The notes under the pieces were generated by a model. The model was not told where the DNA came from and did no database searches. It saw only the letters and a program-made list of their open reading frames with translations. From NCBI GenBank assembly GCA_963743785.1, contig CAVURD010000025.1:157019-221018 (forward strand): a DNA stretch of 64,000 nt, written 5' to 3'. The position numbers and the translations under genes are program-made. Of this stretch, positions 9,271 through 19,381 are shown in pieces. Within the stretch, counting starts at the first letter, position 1; each line of letters starts with the position of its first letter. Source of the stretch: Bog-473 sp963743785 (GTDB lineage: Bacteria > Actinomycetota > Acidimicrobiia > Acidimicrobiales > RAAP-2).

Positions 9271-10911
9271 ATGGATCTCACCACCACGGCCCAGTGGCAG
9301 GCGCTTGAATCGCATTTCAACGACGTCGGCAACCGGCAGCTGCGCGAGCTCTTCGCCGAGGACACCGAGCGGGCCGCCCGCCTGACCGCCCGGGCCGGGG
9401 ATCTGGTGCTCGATTACTCCAAGCACCGCGTCACCGACGAGACGATGCGGCTCCTATTGGGCGTGGCCCGAACCTCCGGGGTGGAGGCGCGTCGCGACGC
9501 CATGTTCGCCGGTGAACACATCAACACCACCGAGGACCGGGCCGTCCTCCATATCGCTCTGCGCCTGCCCGAAGGTGAGCGCCTCTCGGTGGACGGTCAA
9601 GATGTCGCCGGCGACGTGCACGCCGTGTTGGGGCGGATGGGCGATCTCTCCGACCGCATCCGCTCTGGCTCCTGGGTCGGTGCCACCGGGGAGCGGATCC
9701 GGGCCGTCGTCAACATCGGCATCGGCGGTTCGGACTTGGGACCGGCCATGGCCACCGAGGCCCTGGCCGACTATGCCTCCCCCGAATTGATCAGCCGGTT
9801 CGTCTCCAATGTCGACCCGGTCGACCTGTACGCGGCGACCCACGACCTCGATCCGGCCACCACCCTGTTCGTGGTCAGTTCCAAGACCTTCACCACCCTC
9901 GAGACCCTGACCAATGCCGCCGCGGCCCGGGGCTGGCTGTTGGCCGGCCTGGGCGCCGCGGGCGCCAAGAGCGCGGTGGCCAAGCACTTCATCGCCGTAT
10001 CGACCAACGAGTCGGGCGTGAGGGAATTCGGCATCGACCCCGACAACATGCTCGGGTTCTGGGACTGGGTGGGCGGGCGCTACTCCTACGACTCGGCCAT
10101 CGGCTTCTCTCTCATGGTGGCCATCGGGCGTGAGCAGTTCGGCCAGATGCTGGCGGGATTCCACACCATCGACACCCACTTCAAGACAGCGCCACTGGGG
10201 GAGAACCTGCCGGTCCTCCAGGGCATGCTCAACGTCTGGTACAACAATTTCTTCGGCGCGCAGACCCACGCCGTGCTGCCCTACAGCCATCGATTAGCCC
10301 GATTCCCGGCTTACCTGCAGCAGCTCACCATGGAATCGAACGGTAAGTCGGTCCGGCTCGACGGCACCGCCGTGGAGGGCCAGACCGGCGAGATCTTCTG
10401 GGGCGCGCCGGGCACCAACGGCCAACACGCCTTCTACCAACTGATTCACCAGGGGACCAAGCTCATCCCGGCCGACTTCATCGCCTTCGCCGAGGGGACG
10501 CACGAAACGGGCACCCAGCAGGACCTCCTGATGGCGAACTGCCTGGCTCAGTCCAAGGCCCTGGCCTTTGGGAAGACGGCCGAGGAGATCGCCGCCGAGG
10601 GCACACCGGCCGACCTCATCCCGCACAAGGTGATGCCGGGGAACCGCCCGAGTTCGACCATTGTGGCGCCCAAGCTCACACCCTCGGTCCTGGGCCAACT
10701 GGTGGCGCTGTACGAGCACACCGTCTTTGTCGAGGGCGCCGTATGGGGCATCGACTCCTTCGACCAGTGGGGGGTCGAGCTGGGCAAGGTGATGGCCAAG
10801 GAACTCGCCCCCGTCCTCAGCGCCGATGGTGCTCCCGATCTGGAGGAGCAGGATGCTTCGACCGCCGGCCTGGTGCGTCTGTACCGTCAGCTGCGCGGTC
10901 GTTCGATCTAG
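9271..10911 (+). CDS. pgi: Glucose-6-phosphate isomerase
   Basis: 546 aa from ATG 9271 (the longer in-frame extension has no homology). Interconverts glucose-6-phosphate and fructose-6-phosphate in glycolysis and gluconeogenesis. Family signatures: GIGGSDLGPAMATEAL, SSKTFTTLETLTNA (phosphate-binding SIS fold), GGRYSYDSAIGFSLMVAIG, and GKSVRLDG. The catalytic-His region reads FYQLIHQGTKLIPADFI. Full length, so the long eubacterial/eukaryotic type. It lies apart from the pentose-phosphate genes at 34-39 kb. Confidence 0.96.
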   Translation: MDLTTTAQWQALESHFNDVGNRQLRELFAEDTERAARLTARAGDLVLDYSKHRVTDETMRLLLGVARTSGVEARRDAMFAGEHINTTEDRAVLHIALRLPEGERLSVDGQDVAGDVHAVLGRMGDLSDRIRSGSWVGATGERIRAVVNIGIGGSDLGPAMATEALADYASPELISRFVSNVDPVDLYAATHDLDPATTLFVVSSKTFTTLETLTNAAAARGWLLAGLGAAGAKSAVAKHFIAVSTNESGVREFGIDPDNMLGFWDWVGGRYSYDSAIGFSLMVAIGREQFGQMLAGFHTIDTHFKTAPLGENLPVLQGMLNVWYNNFFGAQTHAVLPYSHRLARFPAYLQQLTMESNGKSVRLDGTAVEGQTGEIFWGAPGTNGQHAFYQLIHQGTKLIPADFIAFAEGTHETGTQQDLLMANCLAQSKALAFGKTAEEIAAEGTPADLIPHKVMPGNRPSSTIVAPKLTPSVLGQLVALYEHTVFVEGAVWGIDSFDQWGVELGKVMAKELAPVLSADGAPDLEEQDASTAGLVRLYRQLRGRSI

Positions 10912-10983
10912 CCGAGCGTTGCCGTCCACCGCGCCCCGACGGCCGATCCGCTCCGAGTCCAATGGCCGGCGTGACCTGTTGCC

Positions 10984-11787
10984 TTGGCCGGCGTGACCCG
11001 GCCGAGCGACCTGGGGCCCAGCCTCGACCCGCTCATCGGCCTGCTCTCGGAGGCTGGATTCGTCGCGGCCGAAGAGGAGGCGCTCGAGCTGTCGGCCCGG
11101 GCGGCCGGCGATCTCGAGCTCCTCGATGCCCTCGTCCGGCGCCGCCTGAACGGCGAACCCCTGGCGTGGATCACCGGACGGGCCTCCTTCTGCGGCATCG
11201 AGATCCTGGTCGATCCCGAGGTCTACGTCCCCCGCTGGCAGAGCGAGCCGCTGGCCCGCCGAGCCGTGGAACGATTGCCGGCGACCGGCACCGCGATCGA
11301 CCTCTGCACGGGTTCCGGGGCCATCGCGAAGGTCCTGTCACTGGAACGCCCCGAAGCGTTGGTTGTGGCCACTGAACTCGATCAGCTGGCGGTCGCCTGC
11401 GCCACGGCCAACGGCGTCGCGGTTTCTCGGGGCGACCTGTTCGATCCGTTGCCCAGCTCACTCCAAGGAGACGTCGACGTTGTGGTCAGCGTCGTGCCGT
11501 ACGTGCCGACCCCCGAGCTGGCCTTCCTGCCGCACGACACCCTGGCCTTCGAATCGTCACTGTCCTACGACGGTGGCCCCGACGGCATGGTCCTACTCCG
11601 TCGCGTCGTGTCCGGGGCCAGCCGATTCCTTCGGCCCGGGGGGGCGCTCCTGCTCGAACTGGGCGGTGAGCAGGCCGACCAACTCGCCCCCGACCTGGCT
11701 CGCCTCGGTTACGTCGATGTCGTCATGCTCTTCGATGAGGACGGGGACGCCCGCGGCATTGAAGGCACGGCTGGGTCCGCCGACTGA
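10984..11787 (+). CDS. PrmC/HemK-related N5-glutamine methyltransferase-like protein
   Basis: 267 aa from a TTG (a GTG at 10993 is equally possible). Family members methylate the GGQ glutamine of release factors using SAM. N-terminal helical domain, then LNGEPLAWITGRASFCG, the conserved PrmC linker, and IDLCTGSGAIAKVLSLERP as the SAM-binding motif I. Odd point: the substrate-recognition NPPY motif is replaced by SVVPYVP, as in divergent PrmC-related proteins that usually read N-A-P-Y. The enzyme may therefore not act on release factors. It follows pgi by 72 bp. Confidence 0.8.
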   Translation: MAGVTRPSDLGPSLDPLIGLLSEAGFVAAEEEALELSARAAGDLELLDALVRRRLNGEPLAWITGRASFCGIEILVDPEVYVPRWQSEPLARRAVERLPATGTAIDLCTGSGAIAKVLSLERPEALVVATELDQLAVACATANGVAVSRGDLFDPLPSSLQGDVDVVVSVVPYVPTPELAFLPHDTLAFESSLSYDGGPDGMVLLRRVVSGASRFLRPGGALLLELGGEQADQLAPDLARLGYVDVVMLFDEDGDARGIEGTAGSAD

Positions 11788-11867
11788 CGGCGGGTCGCCG
11801 CCGACGCTTCTCGACGGAGGCGGCTGAAAACCTCGGCCGCGTGAAGTGCGGGAGCTAAGGTCGTTCG

Positions 11868-13360
11868 GTGCGGCGAATGTCAGGGGGCGTGCTACTGGCC
11901 CTTGGGGCGGTGGTGCTCGCCTCTTGCTCGAGCAGCCCCACCACGCCATCAGCCCGACCGAACAACCCGACCACGACCACCTCGTTCCCGTCGACCACGA
12001 CGACAACCACGACGACAACCACGACCAGGCTGGCGCCGACCACCTCGACGGCGCCGACCACCCGACCACCAAGCCGGGCGTCACCACGACGACGGGAGCG
12101 CGCGTGGCCACGACGACGACAACAAAGGCGGGCGGGTCCACCACCACGACGACGTCGGGCGGCAAGAACTGGTCCGGTAAGACCATCACGTTCGGTGCCG
12201 TGTTCTCCATCACGGGCAGCGGTGAACCGTACGGCCAGTCACAGGTCCAAGGGGTCAACCTCGCCCTCGACCAGATCAACGCGGCCGGCGGGATCAACGG
12301 CGCGCATCTCAAGCTGTCGATCTCCGACGACGCCTCGGACCCCTCGACCGCCGCCATAAACATGATGACACTGGCCAATCGCGGCGCGCTCGCCGTGCTG
12401 GGGCCGACTTTCACGAACTCCGCCTACGTGGCCGACCCGGTGGCCAACATGCTCGGTATGCCGGTCCTGGCCGTGAGCAATACCGGACCGGGCATCGTCG
12501 GCAACTGCTCGTACCCGTGCACCTGGATCTTCCGGGACTCGCTCGGTGAGGCCACGGGCATCCCGGTCAACGTCGACACGTACCTTGGAAAGTCGCATCC
12601 GAAGAAGGCCCTGGTGATTGCCCCATCGGGGGACGCGTACGGAGCGCAGACCGGCCAACTCGCCACCAATGCGTTCACGGCCGCCGGCGTGAGCGCCGGC
12701 CCCCCGGTGATCGTGCCGGTCACCGAGCCGGCGCTCGGCCAGGCTGTCGCGGCCGCTCTCGCCTCGAAGCCGGGGGTACTGATGGTCACCGCCTCCTCGC
12801 CCACGGTGGCGAGCGGCATCATCACCGATGCCCGCAAGAGTGCATTCACCGGGGGCATCCTCGGAGGCAACGCGTTCAACTCGCCGGCGGTAGCCAGGGC
12901 CGCGGGCAGTGCCGGGCGCAACGCCCAGTCGGCCGCCGGGTGGTATGCCGGCGACCCGTCGCCGGCCAACACCTCGTTTGCCTCGAGCTATCGATCCAGA
13001 TATGGCGTTCCTCCCGACCAGTTCGCGGCCCAGGCCTTCACTGGTGTCAAACTGCTGGCCGCCGCGGCCAAGAACGCTCCGTTGGGCTTCACCAATGTCG
13101 CGACGGACCGGGGCGCCTTCAAGCTTTCACTCGAGGGCGTCTCCCTGCAGACCCCGCTCGGGCCGTTTCAGTTCACGGCCGACCACGACGTGTACCAGCC
13201 GGTGTGGGTTGTCGCCATGAATGGACGGGGAGGGTACCGGCTCGTCACGGAAGTCCCGCCCACGCAGACTCAGGGCACCACGAGCACGACGAGCAGCGCG
13301 AACACCCAGAACACGGCGAACTCGACGCGCGCCACCTCAACGGCGAATGGCGGTCCATAA
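11868..13360 (+). CDS. Branched-chain amino-acid-type substrate-binding lipoprotein (frameshifted)
   Basis: Periplasmic-binding-protein type I lipoprotein. Frame 1 from GTG 11868 gives a signal with lipobox VLASC (Cys20), then a Thr-rich tether. Near 12055-12075 the reading must step by one base to the frame that carries the mature domain to 13360: ITFGAVFSITGSGEPYG, LALDQINAAGGINGAHL, and GALAVLGPTFTNSAY. The shift lies inside low-complexity acc/acg codons, so a missing base is likely. It ends in another Thr/Ser-rich tail. No permease or ATPase genes lie nearby, so it is an orphan binding protein. Confidence 0.82.
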
Positions 13361-13551
13361 GCCGACCGTATTTTTCCCCGGATCCGTCGCAGTCTCCGGC
13401 AGCGCTCCTCGATCGCCTTGCCCTGCCAAGGGGCGACCGAACCGACCCGGACGATTGGGATGTCGGGGCTACCGAGCGCGATAGTTCAGCGCACGCTATA
13501 CAGGGTCCCCCAGCGCCGCCTCGAGGGCGACGCTTCAGAGGAGGAGATGGC

Positions 13552-13821
13552 ATGCCGAAAATGGTTGTCACACATGGAGTCGTCGACGCCGGGAAATGGT
13601 TGAGCTTCAAAGCAGAGCGAGCAGAGGCCGTTGCGGCGACCGGTGTCTTGAATGCAGTGGACCTGGTTGCGGAGGACGGCAGCAACGCCGTAGCCATCAT
13701 GGGTGACGCCGCTGATCCGGCGGCGGTGATGGCCGCCCTCGCCTCGCCGCCTCCAGAGGTGGCTGCCACTATGGAACGGCACGGGGTAGTCCCGCCGCTC
13801 ATGATTTACATCGAGAAGTAG
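13552..13821 (+). CDS. Small hypothetical protein
   Basis: 89 aa from ATG 13552 with gaggaggag upstream; a longer frame through the previous gene is not coding. Begins MPKMVVTHGVVDAGKWLSFK and ends GVVPPLMIYIEK. The pattern of strand, helix (AERAEAVAATG), strand, acidic turn and strand suggests a ferredoxin-like alpha/beta fold like small ABM or EthD-type proteins. No catalytic residue is evident. I recall similar short proteins in other bacteria but cannot name the family. Confidence 0.65.
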   Translation: MPKMVVTHGVVDAGKWLSFKAERAEAVAATGVLNAVDLVAEDGSNAVAIMGDAADPAAVMAALASPPPEVAATMERHGVVPPLMIYIEK

Positions 13822-13839
13822 CTCGAGTCGGCTACTGGA

Positions 13840-15327
13840 TCACGAACCGCTCAGGTATAAGAAGCCGTACCCCTCGTCGCGCACAACCACCTCTGCCTCT
13901 GCGAGTGCAACGTCCCAGTCCCCTCGAACCCCCGGGTCGGACTCCTCCATACCGTGGTCGGCGACCAGGAAGAAGGCGGTGTCGTCCCACACCCCGGACT
14001 GCTCAACCCTCGCCAGGATGCGGCCCAGCCTGGCGTCGCTGTCGCGCACGGCACTCGCTGCGATCTCCGAGTAGGGGCCGCCCTCGTGAAACGCCGCGTC
14101 GGTCAGGGTGAAGTTGACCCACGTGAAGACGGGAGGTTCACCGCCACCGTCAGTCCAGACGCGGTGAAACTGCTCGACGGCCGTGTGGTCCACGCGAGAC
14201 GCCCACCGGTAGTCCTTGCTTGGCCTGACGAACCGTGTCGTCGCGTCGGGTAGGTCGTCGGGCCCGGGGGCGGGCGGCGGCAGCTCGCCGTTTCGCACGA
14301 GTCCGAACGTCGAGTAGTCGGCTCCGGCGTCGCAGGGTTCGTTGATCGAGGCGGTTTTCCCGGGACGCACGCGCTTGGCCGCGTGATGCATGGTCTGCAC
14401 CCCGGGGTTGAGCCACTGCATGGAATTCGCCCACGTCGCCGGCGAGTTCGTGATGACCTGCGCACCGGTACGCCGGTCGATCCAGGCGTTGTGCAGGATC
14501 CCGTGGTGGCCTGGGTGGCTGCCGGTGAGGATCGTCGTGTGGTTGGCCAGGGTCACGGTCGGGAGCGATGCCAGCGCCCCGTACCGACAGGCCGTTCCCT
14601 CGCCGATCAAGCGCGCCACGTTCGGGGCCTCGCCCCGACCGGCAAGGTCGTAGAGCACGTTGGGGTTGGTCCCGTCCCAGAGAATCCCGATCAGATACCG
14701 GGCGCGGCCCGGGCCCTCGAGCAGTGGATCCATCACCAACCCGTCCTGATGGGAGAGCAGCAGCCGGTCAGGGTCGTGATCGGCCGCGAGCAACCGCAGC
14801 ATCGTCGGCGCCACATCGACGAGTCGGCAGCCGATGTCGGCCATCCCGAGCCTTGGCACCCCGGCGCCCGCGACGATGAAGGGTGCCCTCGCCTGTACCA
14901 CGCCCAGCGATCCATGCTCCCCGAGGTGCCCGCCCTGGTCGGCCCAGTTGTGCGACGCACTGTGGATCACGCAGAGGTCGGGCGCTGACGGATGGTCGAA
15001 AAGCTGGGCGAACTGTTCGAAGGCGTGGGGGTAGCTGTTCTGGTGGCGACTCGGATGTGGCGTGGCCCGCTCGGCCTCAAGCCCGACGAAGCGCCTCTGG
15101 TCCTGCACCGCGAGCGGGTTCTGACCCGTGGCCGACTCGATCCAGAAGCCGCCATCCCCGCCGGCGTCTCGGCGGAACCGCACGGATCCGTCCGCCGACG
15201 CAACTTCGTAGGCACCGTCGGCCATCGACCAGCTGACCATGTCGACGATGGGTTCGAGGTCGCGGCTCAGGAGCACCTGGAGGGCCCGTTCACGTTGGCG
15301 CGTGGTCGCCGGGACGAGGGCGCTCAT
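13840..15327 (-). CDS. Alkaline-phosphatase-superfamily phosphodiesterase, circularly permuted motif order
   Basis: 495 aa from ATG 15327. All metal and nucleophile motifs of nucleotide pyrophosphatase/phosphodiesterase enzymes are present, but the order is changed. EHGSL (His138) followed by RAPFIVAGAGV and VDVAPTMLRLL comes first; these normally end the domain. Then WDGTNPN (Asp218), LPTVTLANHTT (nucleophile Thr259), TLTDAAFHEGGP (Asp410, His414) and VADHGM (Asp457, His458). Residues 1-135 look like the cap that would normally follow DHGM. No signal peptide is visible. It probably hydrolyses phosphodiesters with two zinc ions. NYN gene lies upstream on the same strand, 238 bp away. Confidence 0.85.
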   Translation of the reverse strand: MSALVPATTRQRERALQVLLSRDLEPIVDMVSWSMADGAYEVASADGSVRFRRDAGGDGGFWIESATGQNPLAVQDQRRFVGLEAERATPHPSRHQNSYPHAFEQFAQLFDHPSAPDLCVIHSASHNWADQGGHLGEHGSLGVVQARAPFIVAGAGVPRLGMADIGCRLVDVAPTMLRLLAADHDPDRLLLSHQDGLVMDPLLEGPGRARYLIGILWDGTNPNVLYDLAGRGEAPNVARLIGEGTACRYGALASLPTVTLANHTTILTGSHPGHHGILHNAWIDRRTGAQVITNSPATWANSMQWLNPGVQTMHHAAKRVRPGKTASINEPCDAGADYSTFGLVRNGELPPPAPGPDDLPDATTRFVRPSKDYRWASRVDHTAVEQFHRVWTDGGGEPPVFTWVNFTLTDAAFHEGGPYSEIAASAVRDSDARLGRILARVEQSGVWDDTAFFLVADHGMEESDPGVRGDWDVALAEAEVVVRDEGYGFLYLSGS

Positions 15328-15565
15328 GCACGAAGCGTAGGCCCGACACGCGCGTGGCAGTCGACTCGAGCCCAATGTGCGCCCGATGAGCCCTCGACCA
15401 GCCCCGACGGGCCGAGGCGTCCCACGGTCCCGGCGTTCGGACACGGTTGGGTCCAGCGTGACGGCTCGTCGCCCCCGGCACGAGTGCGCCCCCTCGGGGC
15501 CGGGAACCGCGTACGGGCGAAATGTGGCAGCGCGACATGTTGCTGCACACCGTGCGGTATTTAGT

Positions 15566-15964
15566 TCATTGCTCGAGGATGTCAAGGAGCGAGCCCGGTC
15601 CAACCACGTCGGCCCCCAGGGCCTCAGCCCGCCGCCGTAGGCCGCGATCCGCCGTGACGAGTGTGACCAATTCATCAGAGGCGCTCGAGGCGACATCGAT
15701 GAGCATGTCGTCACCGCTGCCGGTAGCGTGAAGGACCGTTACGCCGTGGGCGGTCCCATCCGGGACACCACCGCGAGCCTGGCCTTCCAGGACGAGGATG
15801 ACAGGTTGGGCGAGTCGTCCCGAGTCAACGGCTGCCCTTACCTGGTCCACGAAGGTTCGGGCTGCTCCTGCTCGGTCACGCCACCAGCCGGTCGGACGGG
15901 ACCCGACCACATTTGCAGCATCAATCAGTAGCACTGCGCCATTCTGATCGCTATGGCGAATCAC
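15566..15964 (-). CDS. NYN/PIN-like (YacP-type) nuclease-fold protein
   Basis: About 132 aa from a GTG at 15964; upstream sequence in the frame is Cys/Arg-rich and unlikely to be coding. Pattern of the NYN ribonuclease fold: LLIDAANVVGSRPTGWW with the first acidic residue, VILVLEGQARGG, HATGSGDDMLID with paired Asp, and LVTADRGLRRRAEALGADVV with the last Asp. Proteins of this type cleave RNA or are inactive scaffolds; all four acidic positions look present. Could be co-transcribed with the phosphodiesterase downstream. Confidence 0.75.
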   Translation of the reverse strand: MIRHSDQNGAVLLIDAANVVGSRPTGWWRDRAGAARTFVDQVRAAVDSGRLAQPVILVLEGQARGGVPDGTAHGVTVLHATGSGDDMLIDVASSASDELVTLVTADRGLRRRAEALGADVVGPGSLLDILEQ

Positions 15965-16213
15965 GGGGCACCGTCTTGCGTCGGAGATCTCCGTCCCACC
16001 CGACGTGCTGGGGCAGCAACCCGAGCGACATACCCATGTGAAGGTCCAGGCCCGATGGTGCACAGGGGCGGACTCGGCACGCAATCTATGCAGGTTCGGT
16101 CAACCGCGGACACGAAGCCACCATTGTGACTACGGTGCGGTTCTGACAAAGGGGGAAGTCATGACGTCAGAGGTGATCGTCGGCCGAGAAGCCGGTAGAA
16201 GGTGTGGCCATAG

Positions 16214-17726
16214 GTGCCGCGCCGCGGTGCGGCCGCAGCCCTCAGTCTGAGCGTCGTTCTTGTGGCGTGCGGAGGATTATCGAGTTCAGCGTCGTCCACA
16301 TCCCCTGGCAGTTCGACGTCGACGAGCACTTCTCAGAACTCGCGGGGAGTCACCATAACCGGGCCCGTTCCAGTCGGTTCTCCGACCTTCAACAACACCC
16401 TCTATGGCACAAGTTTCGACTTGTCAAAGGTCGGTTACGAGAAGTCTCAGTTCTTCCTCTCCGGCACCGCCCACTCCTTCGTGCCAGCGCAGCCCCTGAC
16501 CAGCGACGGGAAATGGAAGATCACGACTGGCGTGAGCTCGCCGTACAGGACCCGGATAGCCGTCTACCGTCCGATCAACCCCAAGCGGTTCAACGGCACG
16601 GTCGTGGTCGAGTGGCTCAATGTCTCGGGCGGGACTGACGACTCCCCGGATTGGACGCTCGCCCACAACGAACTGATCCGCGACGGCTTCGCCTGGGTGG
16701 GGGTTTCCGCCCAGAGTGTCGGTGTCGACGCAGCGAAAACCTCCGATCCCGCCGAGTACTCGTCGCTCTCACACCCAGGCGACAGCTTCTCCTACGACAT
16801 TTTCTCCCAGGCTGGCCAAGCGGTTCGCGACGACGCAGCCACGATCCTGGCTGGTTTGCGGCCGCACACGCTGATTGCGGCTGGTGAGTCGCAGTCGGCC
16901 GGACGCCTCATGACGTACATCGATGCGGTGCAGCCCATTGCCCACGTCTTCCGGGGCTTCCTTGTCCACAGCCAGTTTGGCACCGGTGCTTCACTCTCCC
17001 AAGCACCGCAGGCCAATTTCTCGGCCCCGGCCCCGACGACGATCCGCAGTGACCTCGGCGTTCCGGTGCTGGAGTTCGAGACCGAAACCGACGTCGACAA
17101 CAGCAACCTGACCGACCGACTGCACTACGGCAATCCAAAGTGGTTCCGACTCTGGGAGGTCGCTGGCAGCTCGCACTACGACTATTACGGTCTCGCCATC
17201 GGTCCCAACGACACGGGCAACGGTCAGGGCGCGGTAGAGCAATTTGGCTGCCATGCAGAACCCGACCCGCACCCCCGTGGGTGGCTTCAGCTGCGCCGTT
17301 CCCATTAACACCGGTGGAACGCACTGGGCCCTCGATGCCGCCGTGTATTGGCTCAACCGGTGGGTCGTCGACGGGACACCGCCGCCTGGGGCGCCCGTCT
17401 TGGCGACCACTCACGTTTCACCGGTGGTGTACCAGCTTGACGCCAACGGGAACGCCATCGGGGGCGTGCGAACTCCACAGGTTGACGCGCCGATCGCTGC
17501 ACTGGGCAGCCAAGGCAACAGCGGGGGCTTCTGCTTCCTATTCGGCTCCACGGTGCCGTACAGCGCGGCCCATCTGGCCAGCCTCTACAAGACGCATGTC
17601 CAGTTCGTCTCGGCCTGGGCCCGTGAAATTCAAAGGGATCAAGCTGCAGGGTTCCTACTCCCCGCCGATGCAGTCGAGCTGTTGCATTCGGCAGCTGTTT
17701 CGCAGGTCGCACGGCAAGCCCGCTGA
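16214..17726 (+). CDS. Secreted lipoprotein with alpha/beta-hydrolase domain (frameshifted)
   Basis: Signal MPRRGAAAALSLSVVLVAC has a lipobox Cys19, then a Ser/Thr-rich tether. The body fits the large actinobacterial 'alpha/beta hydrolase domain' family: VVVEWLNVSGGTDDSPDW, GESQSAGRLMTYI with the nucleophile Ser, and SSHYDYYGL. Near 17237 (a run of three T) the frame must skip one base; the frame then continues AAMQNPTRTPVGGFSCAV to 17726 with the conserved C-terminal region. Read as one gene of about 503 aa. Substrate unknown; extracellular esterase likely. Confidence 0.8.
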
Positions 17727-17841
17727 CTCAGTTGGCACTTGCTGGGACGCCCACCACTGGGGTCTGGTCAACCTGCGGGGCACGGGCACGTGTTCATTCG
17801 CCCGAAGCGGCCGAGTTGGCCCACACGAGGTGGGATGCAGG

Positions 17842-18837
17842 GTGGTGATCGAGGCGTCGGCTCCCGTGCGGATTTGTGACAACGGTGGGTGGACCGACAC
17901 ATGGTTTGGGGGTCCGGGACGGGTCTTGAATATCGCAGTGACACCGAGAGTAGAGGTTTCGATCCGCACGACGGTAGGTCCGGACCCTGTGGTGCTCGAC
18001 GTGGATACCTTCGGCGACCGGTACTCCCTCGTCCCGAGGGCGCCCCGGGCCGCCCGCCACCCGCTGCTTGAGTCCGCCATCGACGCGTTCCCACCCCCAC
18101 GAGGACTCGCCGTGGAAGTCAGGGTTCGTTCCGGGGTCCCGGCTGGTTGTGGCACCGGCACGTCGGCGGCGGTTGCGGTGGCTCTGCTGGGCGGATTGAC
18201 GGCCTTGCGCCTGGAGCAACGCGCGCCGAGCGACATCGCCTACGCAGCGCATCGGCTCGAAGTCGACAATCTCGGTGTCCAGAGCGGGATCCAGGACCAG
18301 CTGAGCGCGGCGTTCGGCGGGATCAATTACCTCGAAATCGAGGCGTACCCCGAGGCCAAGGTGTACCCATTGCCGACCTGGGAGGAACTCAGCCCACGGC
18401 TGACGCTGGTCTTCCTCGGCCGCGCCCACGATTCCTCGGCCGTGCACCGCCAGGTCATCGAGGATGTGGGGAGTCAGGGGCCACGGGTGTTCTCGCGGTT
18501 GCGAGATGCGGCGGTCGGGGCTCGCGATGCAGTGCTCGCCCGGGATCTCGACGCTTTCGGTCAGGCGATGATCGCCAACACCGAGGCGCAGGGGTCCCTT
18601 CATCCTGGGCTTGTGGGCGTTGACGCAAGACGGGTGATTGAATGCGCGGCGGCGCAAGGCGCGATCGGGTGGAAGGTCAACGGGGCCGGGGGAGATGGCG
18701 GCTCAGTCACGATCCTGAGCACCACCCCAAAGACCAAAGAGGCACTTGAGCATCGCGTCACCGCCTTGGACAAGCGCTACCAGGTGCTCCCCATCCAAGT
18801 CAGCACGGTCGGGCTCGAGGTCCGGGGTGCCCTCTAG
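17842..18837 (+). CDS. GHMP-family sugar kinase
   Basis: About 331 aa from GTG 17842 (a second GTG is three bases on); the longer frame overlaps the preceding gene and is not real. GHMP kinases phosphorylate small metabolites with ATP. Seen: ASAPVRICDNGGWTDTW at the N-terminus, SGVPAGCGTGTSAAVAVALL as the glycine-rich ATP loop, QSGIQDQLSAAFGGINYLEI, and GAIGWKVNGAGGDGGSVTIL as motif 3. The sequence most resembles the fucokinase / heptose-7-phosphate kinase (HddA) branch. No other heptose or fucose genes lie nearby, so its substrate is open. Confidence 0.85.
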   Translation: MVIEASAPVRICDNGGWTDTWFGGPGRVLNIAVTPRVEVSIRTTVGPDPVVLDVDTFGDRYSLVPRAPRAARHPLLESAIDAFPPPRGLAVEVRVRSGVPAGCGTGTSAAVAVALLGGLTALRLEQRAPSDIAYAAHRLEVDNLGVQSGIQDQLSAAFGGINYLEIEAYPEAKVYPLPTWEELSPRLTLVFLGRAHDSSAVHRQVIEDVGSQGPRVFSRLRDAAVGARDAVLARDLDAFGQAMIANTEAQGSLHPGLVGVDARRVIECAAAQGAIGWKVNGAGGDGGSVTILSTTPKTKEALEHRVTALDKRYQVLPIQVSTVGLEVRGAL

Positions 18838-18854
18838 CCCCACTGCCCGTGGGG
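18838..18854 (+). terminator. Hairpin right after GHMP kinase stop
   Basis: ccccac (18838-18843) pairs with gtgggg (18849-18854) around a 5-base loop, beginning at the base after the stop codon. It serves the convergent pair GHMP kinase / small protein. No T-run. Confidence 0.45.
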
Positions 18855-18942
18855 CAGGATTGCGCATCGCGGCTCCTGATTGCTGAGGCGAGACGGGTGA
18901 ACCGGGCGAACATCCGCAGTCACTCCTGGCGTATTGGGCGCC

Positions 18943-19161
18943 CTAACGCGGCGTCGCGCGGCCCTCTTTCTTCATGATCTCGTTGAACTTCTCCCAGCGC
19001 ATCCGGTAGCGGGTCCGGCCGTTGCCAGGCAGCCAGTCGATGGAGCCTTTGCTTACCTGGAGCTCGCCGAGCTTGGCGTCGTTGCTCCATACGACGAAGG
19101 TCACGTCCGAATGGAGCACGAATCGAGTGGGGAGGTCAATAGTGACGTCATGGGTTGCCAT
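18943..19161 (-). CDS. Small conserved-looking hypothetical protein
   Basis: 72 aa beginning MATHDVTIDLPTRFVLHSDV and ending in a basic helix (RYRMRWEKFNEIMKKEGR). Strand-rich first half, with WLPGNGRTRYRMRWEKF in the second. The pattern is familiar from small actinobacterial proteins of unknown role. No signal or membrane segment. Basic C-terminus could contact nucleic acid, but that is speculation. Monocistronic by position. Confidence 0.65.
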   Translation of the reverse strand: MATHDVTIDLPTRFVLHSDVTFVVWSNDAKLGELQVSKGSIDWLPGNGRTRYRMRWEKFNEIMKKEGRATPR

Positions 19162-19381
19162 GAGTGGACGGTAGCCCCTGGCGCGTCAGTGAGCAGCCTT
19201 TGGAACTCGTGGCCGAGCGATCCATCGCAACTCCGTCACCCCCCCCGCATCAGCTGGGGGCGCAGCAGCACAAGTGCGGTCACCCCAGTGCCGGCGAACC
19301 AGTCTGGCGGAGGGGCACAACGGCCTGCCGAATGGCCTCCGGCTGTTAAAACGGGAGTCCGTGGCCGACGAAGGAGAACAA

